The position numbers and the translations under genes were made by a program. A stretch of DNA of 64,000 nt from Streptomyces griseofuscus (lineage in GTDB: Bacteria > Actinomycetota > Actinomycetes > Streptomycetales > Streptomycetaceae), in NCBI RefSeq assembly GCF_014673495.1, contig NZ_CP051006.1:2232001-2296000 (forward strand). The letters run 5' to 3'. This document shows, one piece after another, positions 27,519 through 36,815 of this stretch (the stretch's first letter is position 1; each line of letters opens with the position of its first letter). Under the pieces are notes generated by a model. It worked only from the letters and a program-made list of their open reading frames with translations. It was not told the origin of the DNA and made no database searches.

Positions 27519-27911
27519 GAGCAACGGCGTCGGTGCCGCCAGCAAAGACGGGAAGACCTCCGCTCAGGCGACCGCTGCCGTGGGTTCGGTTCCTGGCTGC
27601 CTGCAGGACCTGTACGCCGAGCTGGACGAGGCCCTCACCGCCGGGGGGAGGTCGAGGTGGCTCAGCTTCAGCACTACATCGCCTACCGCCGGATGGTGAA
27701 CGTCGCCTCCGTCATCTTCCGCCCGAAGCACGAGGCGATCCTGGTCTACCTCAAGATCGACCCGGACACGGTCGAGCTGGAGGAGGGCTTCTCGCGCGAC
27801 ATGCGCGGTATCGGCCACCTCGGGACCGGCGACCTGGAGGTGCGCGTCGCCTCGGCAGCCGACCTAGAGAAGGCGGGACCGCTGATCCGGCGAGCGTTCG
27901 AGGCGGCCTGA
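27519..27911 (+). pseudogene. Frameshifted DUF5655 gene
   Basis: Two frames together give a DUF5655 domain: LQDLYAELDEALTAGG, then after a shift in the GGGGGG run near 27645, EVEVAQLQHYIAYRRMVN, IFRPKHEAILVYLKIDP, IGHLGTGDLEVRVASAADLE. DUF5655 is a small alpha/beta domain often found with restriction-related proteins. A single-base length change in the G-run would restore about 130 codons from the TTG at 27519, so this may be a real mutation or an assembly error. Confidence 0.65.
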
Positions 27912-27920
27912 AGCAACAGG

Positions 27921-27966
27921 AAGGGCGGTTGGTGCCATCGGTTTCTCGATGCACCAGCCGCCCTTT
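27921..27966. terminator. Bidirectional hairpin terminator
   Basis: AAGGGCGGTTGGTGC at 27921-27935 pairs with GCACCAGCCGCCCTT at 27951-27965 (one G-T pair), and the loop itself holds an ATCG/CGAT pairing. It is followed by T residues and lies between convergent genes. Confidence 0.9.
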
Positions 27967-28008
27967 TACGTCTGCGGTCCGTCGTCCCCGGCCCGGTCGC
28001 TCTCATAC

Positions 28009-28755
28009 TCATGCCTCCGGTCCTGCCAGGACGAAGTCGTCCTGGGTCAGCTCCGCTCGGAGCCTTCGCTCAGCGACATCGGCGTAGTGCGAGGACAGCT
28101 CGACCCCCAGGAACTGCCGGCCCTCACGCAAGGCGGCGACGCCTGTGGAACCGCTGCCGGTAAAGGGATCGAGGACGGTGCCGCCTTCGGGGCAGATCTG
28201 CACGAGCTGCTGCATGATCTCGACGGGCTTCTGGGTGATGTGGACACGGTCCTTGCGGGGCTGGGAGGCGATGAAGTGGCCGGGCAGGTAGAGGTCCCGG
28301 TCCTTTTCGAGGCTGCCCTTGACGCCCCAGACGATGAACTCGGCGGACTGCTTGAACCCGCCCTTGCGGGGCCGGCTGGCGGGCTTGATCCAGGGGATCG
28401 TGCCGCTCCATGTCCAGCCCGCCATCTGCAGGGCGTCGGACGTGGTCGGCTCCTGGCGCCAGTCGGAGAAGACCATGGCGACGGAGTGCTCGGTAGCGGC
28501 CCGGTACGCCTCGGTGAGCAGTTCGGTCAGCCAGCTTCGATAGCTCCGCTGGTCGCGGTTCTCGCCGGGGAAGTTCTGCAGGTCGTGTGCCGATCCGGCC
28601 GTGACGTACTTGGCGCGGGCGGTGCGGGCGGTGCGGTCCGAGCTGGTGCGTCCGCCGGAGTTGTACGGGGGGTCGGTGATGACGGCGTTGACGCTCTCGT
28701 CCGGGAGGGTCTTCAGCACGGTTAGGGCGTCGCCTCGGTGCAGCGTGTAGCTCAT
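28009..28755 (-). CDS. Site-specific DNA N6-adenine/N4-cytosine methyltransferase
   Basis: A 248-aa SAM-dependent methyltransferase of the beta class. AVITDPPYNSGG carries the catalytic DPPY, and TVLDPFTGSGSTGVAALREG is the SAM-binding motif; KPVEIMQQLVQICPEGG links the two. The ATG of MSYTLHRGD has AAAGAGG upstream. Such stand-alone methylases are common at the edges of actinobacterial phages and conjugative elements, where they protect DNA from host restriction. No cognate nuclease is adjacent. Confidence 0.9.
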   Translation of the reverse strand: MSYTLHRGDALTVLKTLPDESVNAVITDPPYNSGGRTSSDRTARTARAKYVTAGSAHDLQNFPGENRDQRSYRSWLTELLTEAYRAATEHSVAMVFSDWRQEPTTSDALQMAGWTWSGTIPWIKPASRPRKGGFKQSAEFIVWGVKGSLEKDRDLYLPGHFIASQPRKDRVHITQKPVEIMQQLVQICPEGGTVLDPFTGSGSTGVAALREGRQFLGVELSSHYADVAERRLRAELTQDDFVLAGPEA

Positions 28756-28843
28756 GCGCGGGGCCTCTTTCAGGGCACGACGGGACTGGGTCAGCTCCGG
28801 ACGGCGGTCAACAGCGGCCGTTCGGAGTGGGGTTGAGCCGGAG

Positions 28844-28872
28844 GTTAGCCGCGATTTCCGGCCGCGCCTAAC
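28844..28872. promoter_or_regulatory. Inverted repeat upstream of the methyltransferase gene
   Basis: GTTAGCCGCG at 28844-28853 and CGCGCCTAAC at 28863-28872 are inverted repeats with 9 of 10 matches. It lies about 90 bases upstream of the methyltransferase start and is a candidate operator. Confidence 0.4.
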
Positions 28873-29333
28873 GAGCCTGTGCATTCCCTCGGGCCCGGGT
28901 TCGGGGGGCGTTTGGTGCGGCCGGAATCCCGGTCTACTGTCTCGCCAAGTCACCGCGGCGGAGCCCAGCTCCACCATCGCTGACCTGCGCTGATCCGTGT
29001 TGCAGTGTCCAAGGACATGGACCGGAAGGCGCGTTGCCCCCGTTCCCGAAGCCCGTGAGGGGACCCGGTGCACCGCCTGAGATTACGAGCGCGGCTGGCT
29101 GCCGCGCATGGCCTGATTCCGGCGTCCGGGAGCTACCAACTCCCCTGACCCGGGCCCGCCCTGAGAGGCGGATTCACATCGGCGCGGTACCGACGGCTTT
29201 GCACGAGAAGTCGGCACCGCGCCTCCTACGAGCCGCGAGGAGCCGCTGCGATGCAGCACGCCCTGATACGCCCACGTCCTGACCCAACACCGTTGCCCGG
29301 CTGGGGTGTCCGCCCCGGCGAACGGCGGCGGCT
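28873..29333. other. Intergenic spacer before the transfer operon
   Basis: No gene is recognised. It should hold the promoter of the secretion operon that starts at 29334. A stretch near 29130 superficially resembles a tRNA arm but no cloverleaf can be drawn. Confidence 0.45.
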
Positions 29334-30479
29334 ATGAAGAAGACCACCGGAGCAGTCATCGGTCTCTTCGCCTCTGGTCCGCTTCTGCTGGCCGTTCCGA
29401 TCCTCGCCATCGGGGCCGGGACTGCTTCGGCCTCCTGCTCGACCGGCGGCACACAGGCTGTGGATACCTCGGCCGTTGCCGCTCAGGTGAAGGCGATCCT
29501 GGGCGGCGGCGGCAAGGTCACGGTCTCCGTGCCGGGCCTGGAAGACCCGGCGGAGCAGATTCCCAACGCCAAGACCATCCAAGCCACCGGCATCGCGATG
29601 AACATCCCGGCCCGGGGCCAGATCGTGGCCCTGGCGACCGCCCTGCAGGAGAGTGGCCTGCGGAACCTGACCTACGGCGACCGCGATTCACTGGGCCTGT
29701 TCCAGCAGCGGCCGTCGCAGGGATGGGGCACCGCGAACGAGATCCTCGACCCGGTGCATGCCTCGACGATGTTCTACGAGGCTCTGGAGAAGGTCTCGGG
29801 CTGGCAGTCCCTGTCCGTCACCCAGGCCGCCCAGGCGGTGCAGAAGTCCGGCTTCCCCGAGGCCTATGCGAAGTGGGAGCCCCTGGCCACCGCCTTGCAG
29901 CAGGCGATCGAGCCGCTGTTGCCGAAGGCCGGCGGCACGGCTCCGAGCCCCTCGCCATCCGGCTCGGACAGCACGGCCAGTGCCGCGCCGAGTACCGGGG
30001 GCGGCTGTACGGCCGGCGGGGACGGCACCGACTTCGGAACCATCCCGCCCGGCGCGGTGCCGGCCGGATACAAGATTCCGGCTGACGCTCCCCCCAAGGT
30101 CCAGACGGCGATCCGCTGGGCGCTCGGCCAACTCGGCACTCCGTACCAGTGGGGCGGGAGCTGCACGGACTCCCACGGGAGCGACCCCATGGGCCGCTGC
30201 GACTGCTCCTCCCTGATGCAGCAGTCGTACAAGGCCGCCGGGGTCGCCCTCTCGCGGACGACGTACACGCAGGTCAAGGAAGGCAAGCCGGTATCGGTCG
30301 ACGCTCTCCAGCCCGGTGACCTCGTCTTCACCGAGGGGACTGCCGAAGTCCCGGAACACGTCGGGATGGTCATCGGCCAGGGGTTGATCGTGAACGCCCC
30401 GCACACCGGCGACGTGGTCCGCCTCGCGACCCTCGCATCCTGGAAGCCGCAGATTCTCGCGGCCCGCCGAGTCGTCTGA
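29334..30479 (+). CDS. Bifunctional transglycosylase-NlpC/P60 cell wall hydrolase
   Basis: A 381-aa exported protein of the transfer apparatus. Residues 1-32 form a signal or membrane anchor. Residues 75-200 look lysozyme-like (ALQESGLRNLTYGDRDSLGL, FQQRPSQGWG). The C-terminal 130 residues are NlpC/P60: CDCSSLMQQSYKAAGVALSR with the catalytic Cys, EHVGMVIGQG and NAPHTGD with the histidines. It would open peptidoglycan for assembly of the conjugation channel. It is the first of a row of secretion genes. Confidence 0.88.
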   Translation: MKKTTGAVIGLFASGPLLLAVPILAIGAGTASASCSTGGTQAVDTSAVAAQVKAILGGGGKVTVSVPGLEDPAEQIPNAKTIQATGIAMNIPARGQIVALATALQESGLRNLTYGDRDSLGLFQQRPSQGWGTANEILDPVHASTMFYEALEKVSGWQSLSVTQAAQAVQKSGFPEAYAKWEPLATALQQAIEPLLPKAGGTAPSPSPSGSDSTASAAPSTGGGCTAGGDGTDFGTIPPGAVPAGYKIPADAPPKVQTAIRWALGQLGTPYQWGGSCTDSHGSDPMGRCDCSSLMQQSYKAAGVALSRTTYTQVKEGKPVSVDALQPGDLVFTEGTAEVPEHVGMVIGQGLIVNAPHTGDVVRLATLASWKPQILAARRVV

Positions 30480-30577
30480 CCGGCGCTTCTCCCCCTCCCT
30501 CTTCCTGCTCCCCCTTCCTGCGCCGGCTTCGCCCATCGGGCTTTGACCTGCATTTAATCGAACTGGAGTTCACAACC

Positions 30578-30886
30578 ATGTTTCTCGCTGACAAAGTCGT
30601 CCAGCTCGCCTACGACCCCGGGATCAAGCCGAACGGGGGCGGGCTGCCGGGCCTGGCGGTCCTCAAGCAGGTGATGGGCTCGATCAACCTCTTCGGGATC
30701 ATCGTCGTGGTCGGCGCTCTCGCCGTCAGCGCGGGCGTGTGGGCCTGGGGCCACCACTCCGGCGGCCACCAGGCCGAGGCGAACGGCAAGAAGGGCGTGC
30801 TGGTCAGCGCCGGCGCGGCCCTCCTGCTGGGTGCCGCGAACGGTGTGGTGGCGTTCTTCAGCACGCTGGGGAGCCAGGTCCACTGA
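30578..30886 (+). CDS. Small two-helix membrane protein, VirB2-like
   Basis: A 102-aa protein with two hydrophobic helices (NLFGIIVVVGALAVSAGVWA and VLVSAGAALLLGAANGVVAF) separated by a short charged loop. This topology and position match pilin-like (VirB2-type) components of actinobacterial conjugation loci (DUF6112-like, from memory). CTGGAG precedes the ATG. Its stop overlaps the next start. Confidence 0.7.
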   Translation: MFLADKVVQLAYDPGIKPNGGGLPGLAVLKQVMGSINLFGIIVVVGALAVSAGVWAWGHHSGGHQAEANGKKGVLVSAGAALLLGAANGVVAFFSTLGSQVH

Positions 30887-31575
30887 TGTCTCCCCGTTCC
30901 ACAAATCCCGGCGGCGCGTCTCGCGTGCGCCGCCGGGCGCTGCTCGGCACCGCTGTCCTGGTGGTGCTGGTCGCCCTCGCGGGCCTGGCCGCCCACCTCA
31001 CCCGCGACGGCATGGCCTCATCCAAGGTTCCTACGGCGCATGCGAGTTCGGCTTCGCCGTCCTCCCCGACCGCTCCTGCTTCTGCTTCGTCACCTCCGCA
31101 CGACGGCCGCGGGGACCTGCCCGTTCCCCCGTCCACGCACGACCCGATCGCCTTCGGTAAGGCGGCAGCCGCGGCGCTGTGGTCGTACGACACCCGCGCC
31201 TACTCCCAGCGCGAGCTGCTGGCTGCCCTGCGCGGGTGGCTGACCAGCGAGAGGAAGTACGCCGACACCGCGTCGGTCGACGCGCTCGTCCCCTCGCGCG
31301 TGCTGTGGAAGGAGATGGCCGCCAACGGCCAGTTCGCCACCGCCAAGGTGAACGAGGCGCGCTTCCCCGACTCGTTCACCCAGGCCCTCCAGGCGGACCC
31401 CGGGGCGATCACCACCGCGTACGTCTACGCCGTGACGGTTTCCGGCAAGCAGTCGATCGCCTGGAACGGCTCGCCGCACGGCGGCACCGAGAACCGCGTC
31501 ACCACCCTCGCGGTCCAGTGCCGCCCCTCCCGTCCCTGCGCCTTGGCCGGTGTCCTGTCGGCCATCGCGCCCTGA
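30886..31575 (+). CDS. VirB8/TcpC-like transfer protein
   Basis: A 229-aa protein with an N-terminal membrane anchor (residues 17-37, LLGTAVLVVLVALAGLAAHL), a Ser/Pro/Ala-rich spacer, and a globular domain from residue 90 (AFGKAAAAALWSYDTR, RELLAALRGWL, then a beta-rich end). One anchor plus an extracytoplasmic NTF2-like domain is typical of TcpC/VirB8 scaffolds. The start overlaps the upstream stop as TGATG, so expression is coupled. Confidence 0.65.
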   Translation: MSPRSTNPGGASRVRRRALLGTAVLVVLVALAGLAAHLTRDGMASSKVPTAHASSASPSSPTAPASASSPPHDGRGDLPVPPSTHDPIAFGKAAAAALWSYDTRAYSQRELLAALRGWLTSERKYADTASVDALVPSRVLWKEMAANGQFATAKVNEARFPDSFTQALQADPGAITTAYVYAVTVSGKQSIAWNGSPHGGTENRVTTLAVQCRPSRPCALAGVLSAIAP

Positions 31576-31602
31576 CCCCCGCCCCAGAAAGGGGGTATCA
31601 CC

Positions 31603-32997
31603 ATGGGAGTCTGCGACTTTCCGCTGATGGACAAGGTCTGCGGCGCCGTCGACTTCGCCACCAACCCCGCCGGGACCGTCACCGACGGCATCGGGGCGTG
31701 GATCGCGAAGTCAGCTGGTGAGCTGGCCGCCAGCGCGGCCGATCTCGCCGCCAAGGCCGTCAACGAGACCACCGCCATCGATCTCAACGCCGGTTGGTTC
31801 CGGGACAACTACGAGCTGCTGTTGCCCATCGGCCTCGCCCTGACCGTCGGCACGTTCTGCATCCAGTTGATGCTCGCGGCCTGGCGACGGGACGAACGCG
31901 CCCTCGCTCGAGCAGCGATCGGCACGATGACCGGCGTCCTCTTCTCATTCTGCGCCGTCGCCTTCACCTCCGTGGCCATCACGGTGGTCGACGCCCTGTC
32001 CGACGGACTGTTCCAAGCAGCCAACAGCTCAGTGGACGACGCGATACGGCGCGTCACCGAGGTCAACGAGTTGGGCGCGATGTACGGCCTCGGCTGGGGC
32101 GTCCCAGCCCTGGTCGCCCTCGGCTGCGCGATCGGCGCGTTCCTGTACTGGGGCGTGATGGTCGCCCGCAAGGTCGGCGTCCTGATCATGGTCGCCCTCG
32201 CGGTCTTCGCCGGATCCGGCGGCGGCTGGGAGGTCGCCAAACGCTGGCGGAAGGGCTGGATCGAAGCCACCGCCACCCTCGTCGTTTCGAAACTGCTGAT
32301 GACCGTGGTCTTCCTGATCGGCGTCTCGGCCATGGGCAAGGCCGACGCCAAGGACGGAATGGCCGCCCTGTCCGACGCGGTGGCCGGCATCGTCGTGATG
32401 GTCCTGGTCCTGCTCTGCCCGTACGCCACCTACAAGTTCGTCCACTGGGCGAGTGACGGCGGCGGACACGACGACCTGCACCGTACCGGCGTCGCCGGCA
32501 TGGCGGTCGCCGCAGGCGCCGCAAAGACCGCGGCCAGCCTCGCGATGCAGGCCGGCGCCGGCACTCCCGCTCCGCAGGGGCCGAGCAAGGTCCCCGGCGC
32601 GGGCAGCGACGGTGTCGCCTCCGGCATCAACCCCACCGGCGGCAACCTGAGCAAGGAGGGCATCGACGCCGGGCCCCCGAAGTCGCAGACCCGCTTCCGG
32701 TACGGCGAGGACCCGAACGCCTCCGGCGACAAGGGCCGCGCCCTGATCCAGCGCCCCGGCATCCCCGCGCTGATCACACGGCCTGCCGACAGCGAAGCAG
32801 GAGGCTCGGAGGGGAACACTCATCCCGCCACGCAGCCCGCTGGCGCGTCGATTCCCGGCAGCAGCCTGACCCGCGCAGGTGCCGCGCCGCCCGCTGGTCC
32901 CACCGCACCGCCGCCGCCCTCGACCGGTCCTTCGGCGACAGGCTCCCCGACTCCGACGAACTGGGTCTACCCCCACCAGCCGCCGTCCGGGTCCTGA
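31603..32997 (+). CDS. Polytopic VirB6/TrbL-like channel protein
   Basis: A 464-aa membrane protein with about five or six hydrophobic segments between residues 70 and 285 (ELLLPIGLALTVGTFCIQLM, GVPALVALGCAIGAFLYWGV, KVGVLIMVALAVFAG, LLMTVVFLIGVSAMG, IVVMVLVLLCPYATYKFVHW). A Pro/Gly-rich cytoplasmic tail of 170 residues follows. This is the pattern of VirB6/TrbL conjugation channel proteins. AAAGGGGGT precedes the ATG. Confidence 0.75.
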   Translation: MGVCDFPLMDKVCGAVDFATNPAGTVTDGIGAWIAKSAGELAASAADLAAKAVNETTAIDLNAGWFRDNYELLLPIGLALTVGTFCIQLMLAAWRRDERALARAAIGTMTGVLFSFCAVAFTSVAITVVDALSDGLFQAANSSVDDAIRRVTEVNELGAMYGLGWGVPALVALGCAIGAFLYWGVMVARKVGVLIMVALAVFAGSGGGWEVAKRWRKGWIEATATLVVSKLLMTVVFLIGVSAMGKADAKDGMAALSDAVAGIVVMVLVLLCPYATYKFVHWASDGGGHDDLHRTGVAGMAVAAGAAKTAASLAMQAGAGTPAPQGPSKVPGAGSDGVASGINPTGGNLSKEGIDAGPPKSQTRFRYGEDPNASGDKGRALIQRPGIPALITRPADSEAGGSEGNTHPATQPAGASIPGSSLTRAGAAPPAGPTAPPPPSTGPSATGSPTPTNWVYPHQPPSGS

Positions 32998-33011
32998 CCC
33001 AACACCACCCA

Positions 33012-33043
33012 GGGGGCGGGCTCCGTCCCTCCAGCCCGCCCCC
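33012..33043 (+). terminator. Hairpin inside the transfer operon
   Basis: GGGGGCGGGCT at 33012-33022 pairs with AGCCCGCCCCC at 33033-33043 around a 10-base loop, 14 bases after the VirB6-like stop. It may terminate or attenuate before the SCO6880-family gene. Confidence 0.7.
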
Positions 33044-33139
33044 TATCCCCGACCACCCGAGTCGGAGTCCTGCCATGACCTCCAGAAAAGCGCCACGCCA
33101 TCCGTCTTTTCCCGCCCGCTCCCACTGTCTGGAACCGCC

Positions 33140-34612
33140 TTGTCTGACAACCCCCAGGCCGAAGTCACCACGGCCACAGTGAAGTTCCCACACCGCAGCA
33201 GGCGCGGCATCCTGCTCGGCCTGACCGCCCCGCAGTTGATCGTCGTGAGCCTCACCGGCCTGCTCCTGCTCGCCGTGATCCTCGCTCGTGGCGTGGTCGG
33301 CGCTCTCGAACTCATCCCGCTGTGGGCCGGCATCGCCCTGCTCGTCTTCGTACGCTACCGAGGCCGGGCCCTGGCCGACTGGGCTCCGATCGTCACCCGG
33401 TACGCGCTGCGCCGGATGCGGGGCCAGTTGATCTGGCTGTGCCGACCATCCCGCCGCCCGGTCCGCGAAGGACTCCTTCACCTGCCCGGGACCGCCGCCA
33501 GCCTGCGCGTGGTCAGCGCACCCGACCGCCGGTACGGCGCCGTCCACGACCCCCACACCGGCACGCTGACCGCCGTCGTCAAGGTGTCCTCCCGCGCCTA
33601 CGCGCTGCTCGACCCGGGCACCCAGAACGCCAACGTCAACGGCTGGGGCCGTGCGCTGGCCGCACTGGCCCGCACCGGTCAGGTCGCCCGGATCCAGGTG
33701 ATCGAGCGCACCGTGCCGGACTCGGGCGACGCCCTTCGCCGGTACTGGGAAGAGCACGGCCAACCCGATGCCCCGGTGGCCGGCCAGGTTTACAGCGAGC
33801 TGATCCAGAGCGCCGGCCCGGCCGCGGCTCCACACGAGGCGTACGTGGCCATCTCGCTGGACGCCAAGGCCGCCAGGCGCCTGATCAACCAGGCCGGAGG
33901 CGGTCTGACCGGATCCTTCAGCGTCCTGGCGCAGTTGGCCTCGACCTTCGACTAGGCGGCGCGCACCGCCGGGCTCAACCCCACCGGCTGGCTCACCGCC
34001 CACGAGATCGCGGCAGTCGTACGAACGGCATACGACCCCAAGGCACTTGCCCCACTGGACCGTTGGTCCTCCTCCTGGCGCCCCGAGGCCGACCCCGCCG
34101 CCGCCGGCCCCGTCGTGGTCGTCGAGAAGTCGGACCACATCGCGACCGACTCCGCCGTCCACTCGACGTACTGGGTGGAGAACTGGCCCCGCACAGAGAC
34201 GTCGGCTGGCTTCCTACACCAGCTGCTGTTCACCGCCGGGGTGCGGCGGACCCTGTCGCTGTCGTACGAGCCGAAGGGGCTGGACGCCGCCCTGCGCGAT
34301 GTCCAGCGCAAGAAGGCCAGCGTGATCGCGGACGCCGCCGAGCGGGCGCGGCGCGGCCAGGTCGACTCCGAAGCGGACTCCATCGAGTACCAGGACATCA
34401 AGTCCCGGGAGCGTCAGCTCATCGCGGGCCACGCGGACGTCGCCCTCACCGGCCTGCTGACCGTCTCGGCCGACTCCGAGGAGGAGCTTCGTTCCGCCTG
34501 CGCGGTCGTGGAGACCGCGGCGGTCGGCGCCCAGCTCGACCTCAGGCCGCTCACCTGGCAGCAGGCAGAAGCGTTCACCGCCGCCGCCATGCCACTCGCC
34601 CTCGCCGCCTGA
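33140..34612 (+). pseudogene. SCO6880-family transfer protein split by an in-frame amber codon
   Basis: The frame from TTG at 33140 (SDNPQAEVTTATVKFPHRSR) encodes two N-terminal membrane helices (TAPQLIVVSLTGLLLLAVIL and LIPLWAGIALLVFV) and a long soluble domain typical of SCO6880-family proteins, PrgI-like partners of VirB4 in actinobacterial elements. TAG at 33953-33955 interrupts it after LAQLASTFD, yet the same frame continues as AARTAGLNPTGWLTAHEIAA to TAAAMPLALAA at 34612. A CAG-to-TAG change would explain it. The protein is therefore truncated unless the codon is suppressed or a sequencing error. Confidence 0.75.
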
Positions 34613-34646
34613 TGCCAGCCCTCCCTCCTTCCGAAAGAGCACCCCC

Positions 34647-35102
34647 ATGTCCCGCACCGCCAGCCCGACCGCGCCTCAGGACTTCGTGCCCTTCGCCACC
34701 GCCGCGCTCGACTTCCACCACGCGCTCAACGTGCCAGGCGGTCCCCTCGTCACCACCCGCGCCGAGCTGGACGCCCTGCACGCCCACCTCGTCTCGCTGC
34801 ACGGCCTGCTCGATGCCCACGCCACCCGCACAGGCCAGCTCGTGCCGATCGAGGGCGACCAGCTCAGCACCGCCCGCACCCGGATCTGGCAGGCCGCCGA
34901 CCACGTCCACGCCGCCTACCACGCGGCCCCCCGACCTGACTCCGGCGAGGTCCGCGGCCGGGAAGCGTGCCAGGCCGGCCTGCCAGAAGGCGCGCCGGAG
35001 CTGACCATCTGCCAGCGCCACCAGCGCACCGCGCACCTGGTCCGACGCCGCACCACCCCGGCCGACCTCCACGCTCCGTTCACCGGCCTCGTCCGTCACT
35101 GA
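34647..35102 (+). CDS. Conserved element protein, DUF6238-like
   Basis: A 151-aa soluble protein. Residues 10-95 are predicted helices (FATAALDFHHALNVPG, LDALHAHLVSLHGLLDAHAT, IWQAADHVHAAYHAA), followed by a basic tail. It lies between the SCO6880-family gene and virB4, where actinobacterial conjugative elements often carry a DUF6238 protein; that name is from memory. CCGAAAG precedes the ATG. Function unknown. Confidence 0.6.
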   Translation: MSRTASPTAPQDFVPFATAALDFHHALNVPGGPLVTTRAELDALHAHLVSLHGLLDAHATRTGQLVPIEGDQLSTARTRIWQAADHVHAAYHAAPRPDSGEVRGREACQAGLPEGAPELTICQRHQRTAHLVRRRTTPADLHAPFTGLVRH

Positions 35103-35129
35103 CTCTGCCTCCCGTCTGGAGAATCGTTC

Positions 35130-36815
35130 ATGCCCCGCACCCGCGCCAGCGCCTCCCACCTGTTCGTCCGCCGCAAGGCATCGCGCGCCGAGCAGCGCGC
35201 CGCCCGCACCGGTTTCGCCGAGGCGCGGCGCCAGGCCCGCCTCGCCGGAGCCCCGCCCAAGCACCGCGACGAGGAGACCCTCGACCCGGAGCTGCGTCCG
35301 ACCTACCCGCCGTCCGGACGCACCGGCCCCTCCTCGGCACGCGGCGGCAAGCTCAGCCTGCCCGCCCACCGGATGACCACCGCCACCGTGTCCGGCGCCT
35401 ATCCCTTCCTCGCCGAGGGCGGCCTGGGCGCGGAGGGCATCTTCATCGGCCGCGACGTCCACGCGGAAGCTGCGTTCTGCTACGACCCGTTCTCGCTGTA
35501 CAGCAGCGGCCGGATCGAGGGCTTCACCAACCCCAACGCGGTCCTGGCCGGGATCATCGGCATGGGCAAGTCCGCGCTGGCCAAGTCCATCGCCACCCGG
35601 GCAATCGCCCACGGTTACCGGGTCTACGTGCCCTGCGATCCCAAGGGCGAGTGGACGGCCGTCGCTCAGGCTCTCGGCGGCTACAGCATCGCGCTGGGGC
35701 CGGGGCTCCCGGGCAGGCTGAACCCCCTGGATGCCCCGGCCCGGCCCGCCTCGGTGAGCGAGGACGACTGGTCGACCGAGGTCCGCAAGCGCCGTCTCCT
35801 GCTTCTGGCCGGCCTCGCGCGCACCGTGCTGAAGCGCGATCTCCAGCCGATGGAACACACGGCCCTCGATCTCGCGCTGGACCTGGTCGTCACCGAAGCC
35901 GAGGCAGGCGGCACCGTGCCCCTGCTCGGCGAGATCGCGCACACGCTCGGCTCGCCCGAGCTCCTCGACCGGGCCCTCGGCGACCAGGCCGGGCGTATGG
36001 GGGCCGCAGCGCAGGACCTCGCGCATGCCCTGCGCCGTCTGGTCCACGGCGACTTGAGCGGCATGTTCGACGCGCCCTCGACCGTGGCCTTCGACCCGAC
36101 CACCCCGATACTGTCCATCGACCTCTCCCGCCTGGGCGGCTCGGGCGACGACACCGCGCTGGTCCTGGCGATGACCTGCGCCAGCGCCTGGATGGAGTCC
36201 GCGCTCGCCGATCCGGACGGTGGCCGACGCTGGGTGATCTACGACGAGGCATGGCGCGTGATGAGGCACGTCGGCCTGTTGGAGCGCATGCAGAGCCAGT
36301 GGAAGCTCAGCCGAGGGCTCGGCATCGCCAACCTGATGATCATCCACCGCCTCAGCGATCTGCTGAGCGCGGGCGACGCCGGCTCACGCGGCCGTGTCCT
36401 GGCCGAGGGCCTACTCGCCGACTGCTCCACCCGCATCATCTACCGCCAGGAGCCCGACCAGCTCGCCGCCGCCGCGTCGCTGCTCGGCCTGACCGGTATC
36501 GAAACCCAGGCCGTGTCCGCCCTGACCAAGGGCCGAGGCCTGTGGAAAGTCGCAGGTCGGAGCTTCATCACCCAGCACATCCTGCATCCGGCCGAGCGCG
36601 AACTGTTCGACACGGACGCCCGGATGCATGCCAAAGCGCCGAGTTCACCGCAACTGACGATTCCTCAATTTCCAGGCTGCGCAAGGAGGCGCGGCAGTGA
36701 GCCTCCGTGGGGTCACGGGTTCCCTGTTCGGTGCGGTCGAGGACGCCACCCCGCCCCAGCGCCGCCCAACGACCGGCCCGGCTGCGAGTCCGGACAGCGG
36801 CATACCGGCAACTGA
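35130..36815 (+). CDS. VirB4-like conjugation ATPase
   Basis: A 561-aa cytoplasmic motor ATPase. Walker A is AGIIGMGKSALAKSIATRA near residue 145 and Walker B is RRWVIYDEAWRVM near 370, followed by LMIIHRLSDLLS. The open frame beyond FDTDARMHAKAP (about residue 505) reads into overlapping sequence, so the natural C-terminus may be shorter or altered. VirB4 energises pilus assembly and substrate transfer. Together with VirD4 at 42129 it shows a single-stranded-DNA type secretion system. Confidence 0.85.
   Translation: MPRTRASASHLFVRRKASRAEQRAARTGFAEARRQARLAGAPPKHRDEETLDPELRPTYPPSGRTGPSSARGGKLSLPAHRMTTATVSGAYPFLAEGGLGAEGIFIGRDVHAEAAFCYDPFSLYSSGRIEGFTNPNAVLAGIIGMGKSALAKSIATRAIAHGYRVYVPCDPKGEWTAVAQALGGYSIALGPGLPGRLNPLDAPARPASVSEDDWSTEVRKRRLLLLAGLARTVLKRDLQPMEHTALDLALDLVVTEAEAGGTVPLLGEIAHTLGSPELLDRALGDQAGRMGAAAQDLAHALRRLVHGDLSGMFDAPSTVAFDPTTPILSIDLSRLGGSGDDTALVLAMTCASAWMESALADPDGGRRWVIYDEAWRVMRHVGLLERMQSQWKLSRGLGIANLMIIHRLSDLLSAGDAGSRGRVLAEGLLADCSTRIIYRQEPDQLAAAASLLGLTGIETQAVSALTKGRGLWKVAGRSFITQHILHPAERELFDTDARMHAKAPSSPQLTIPQFPGCARRRGSEPPWGHGFPVRCGRGRHPAPAPPNDRPGCESGQRHTGN

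Noticed and set aside
29090..29160. tRNA-like sequence with a TACCAACT box
   Set aside because: Arms do not pair into a cloverleaf and no CCA-proximal stem was found.
33075..33182. Short ATG frame upstream of the SCO6880-family gene
   Set aside because: Only 35 codons, no ribosome site, ends inside the real gene; a leader peptide cannot be supported.
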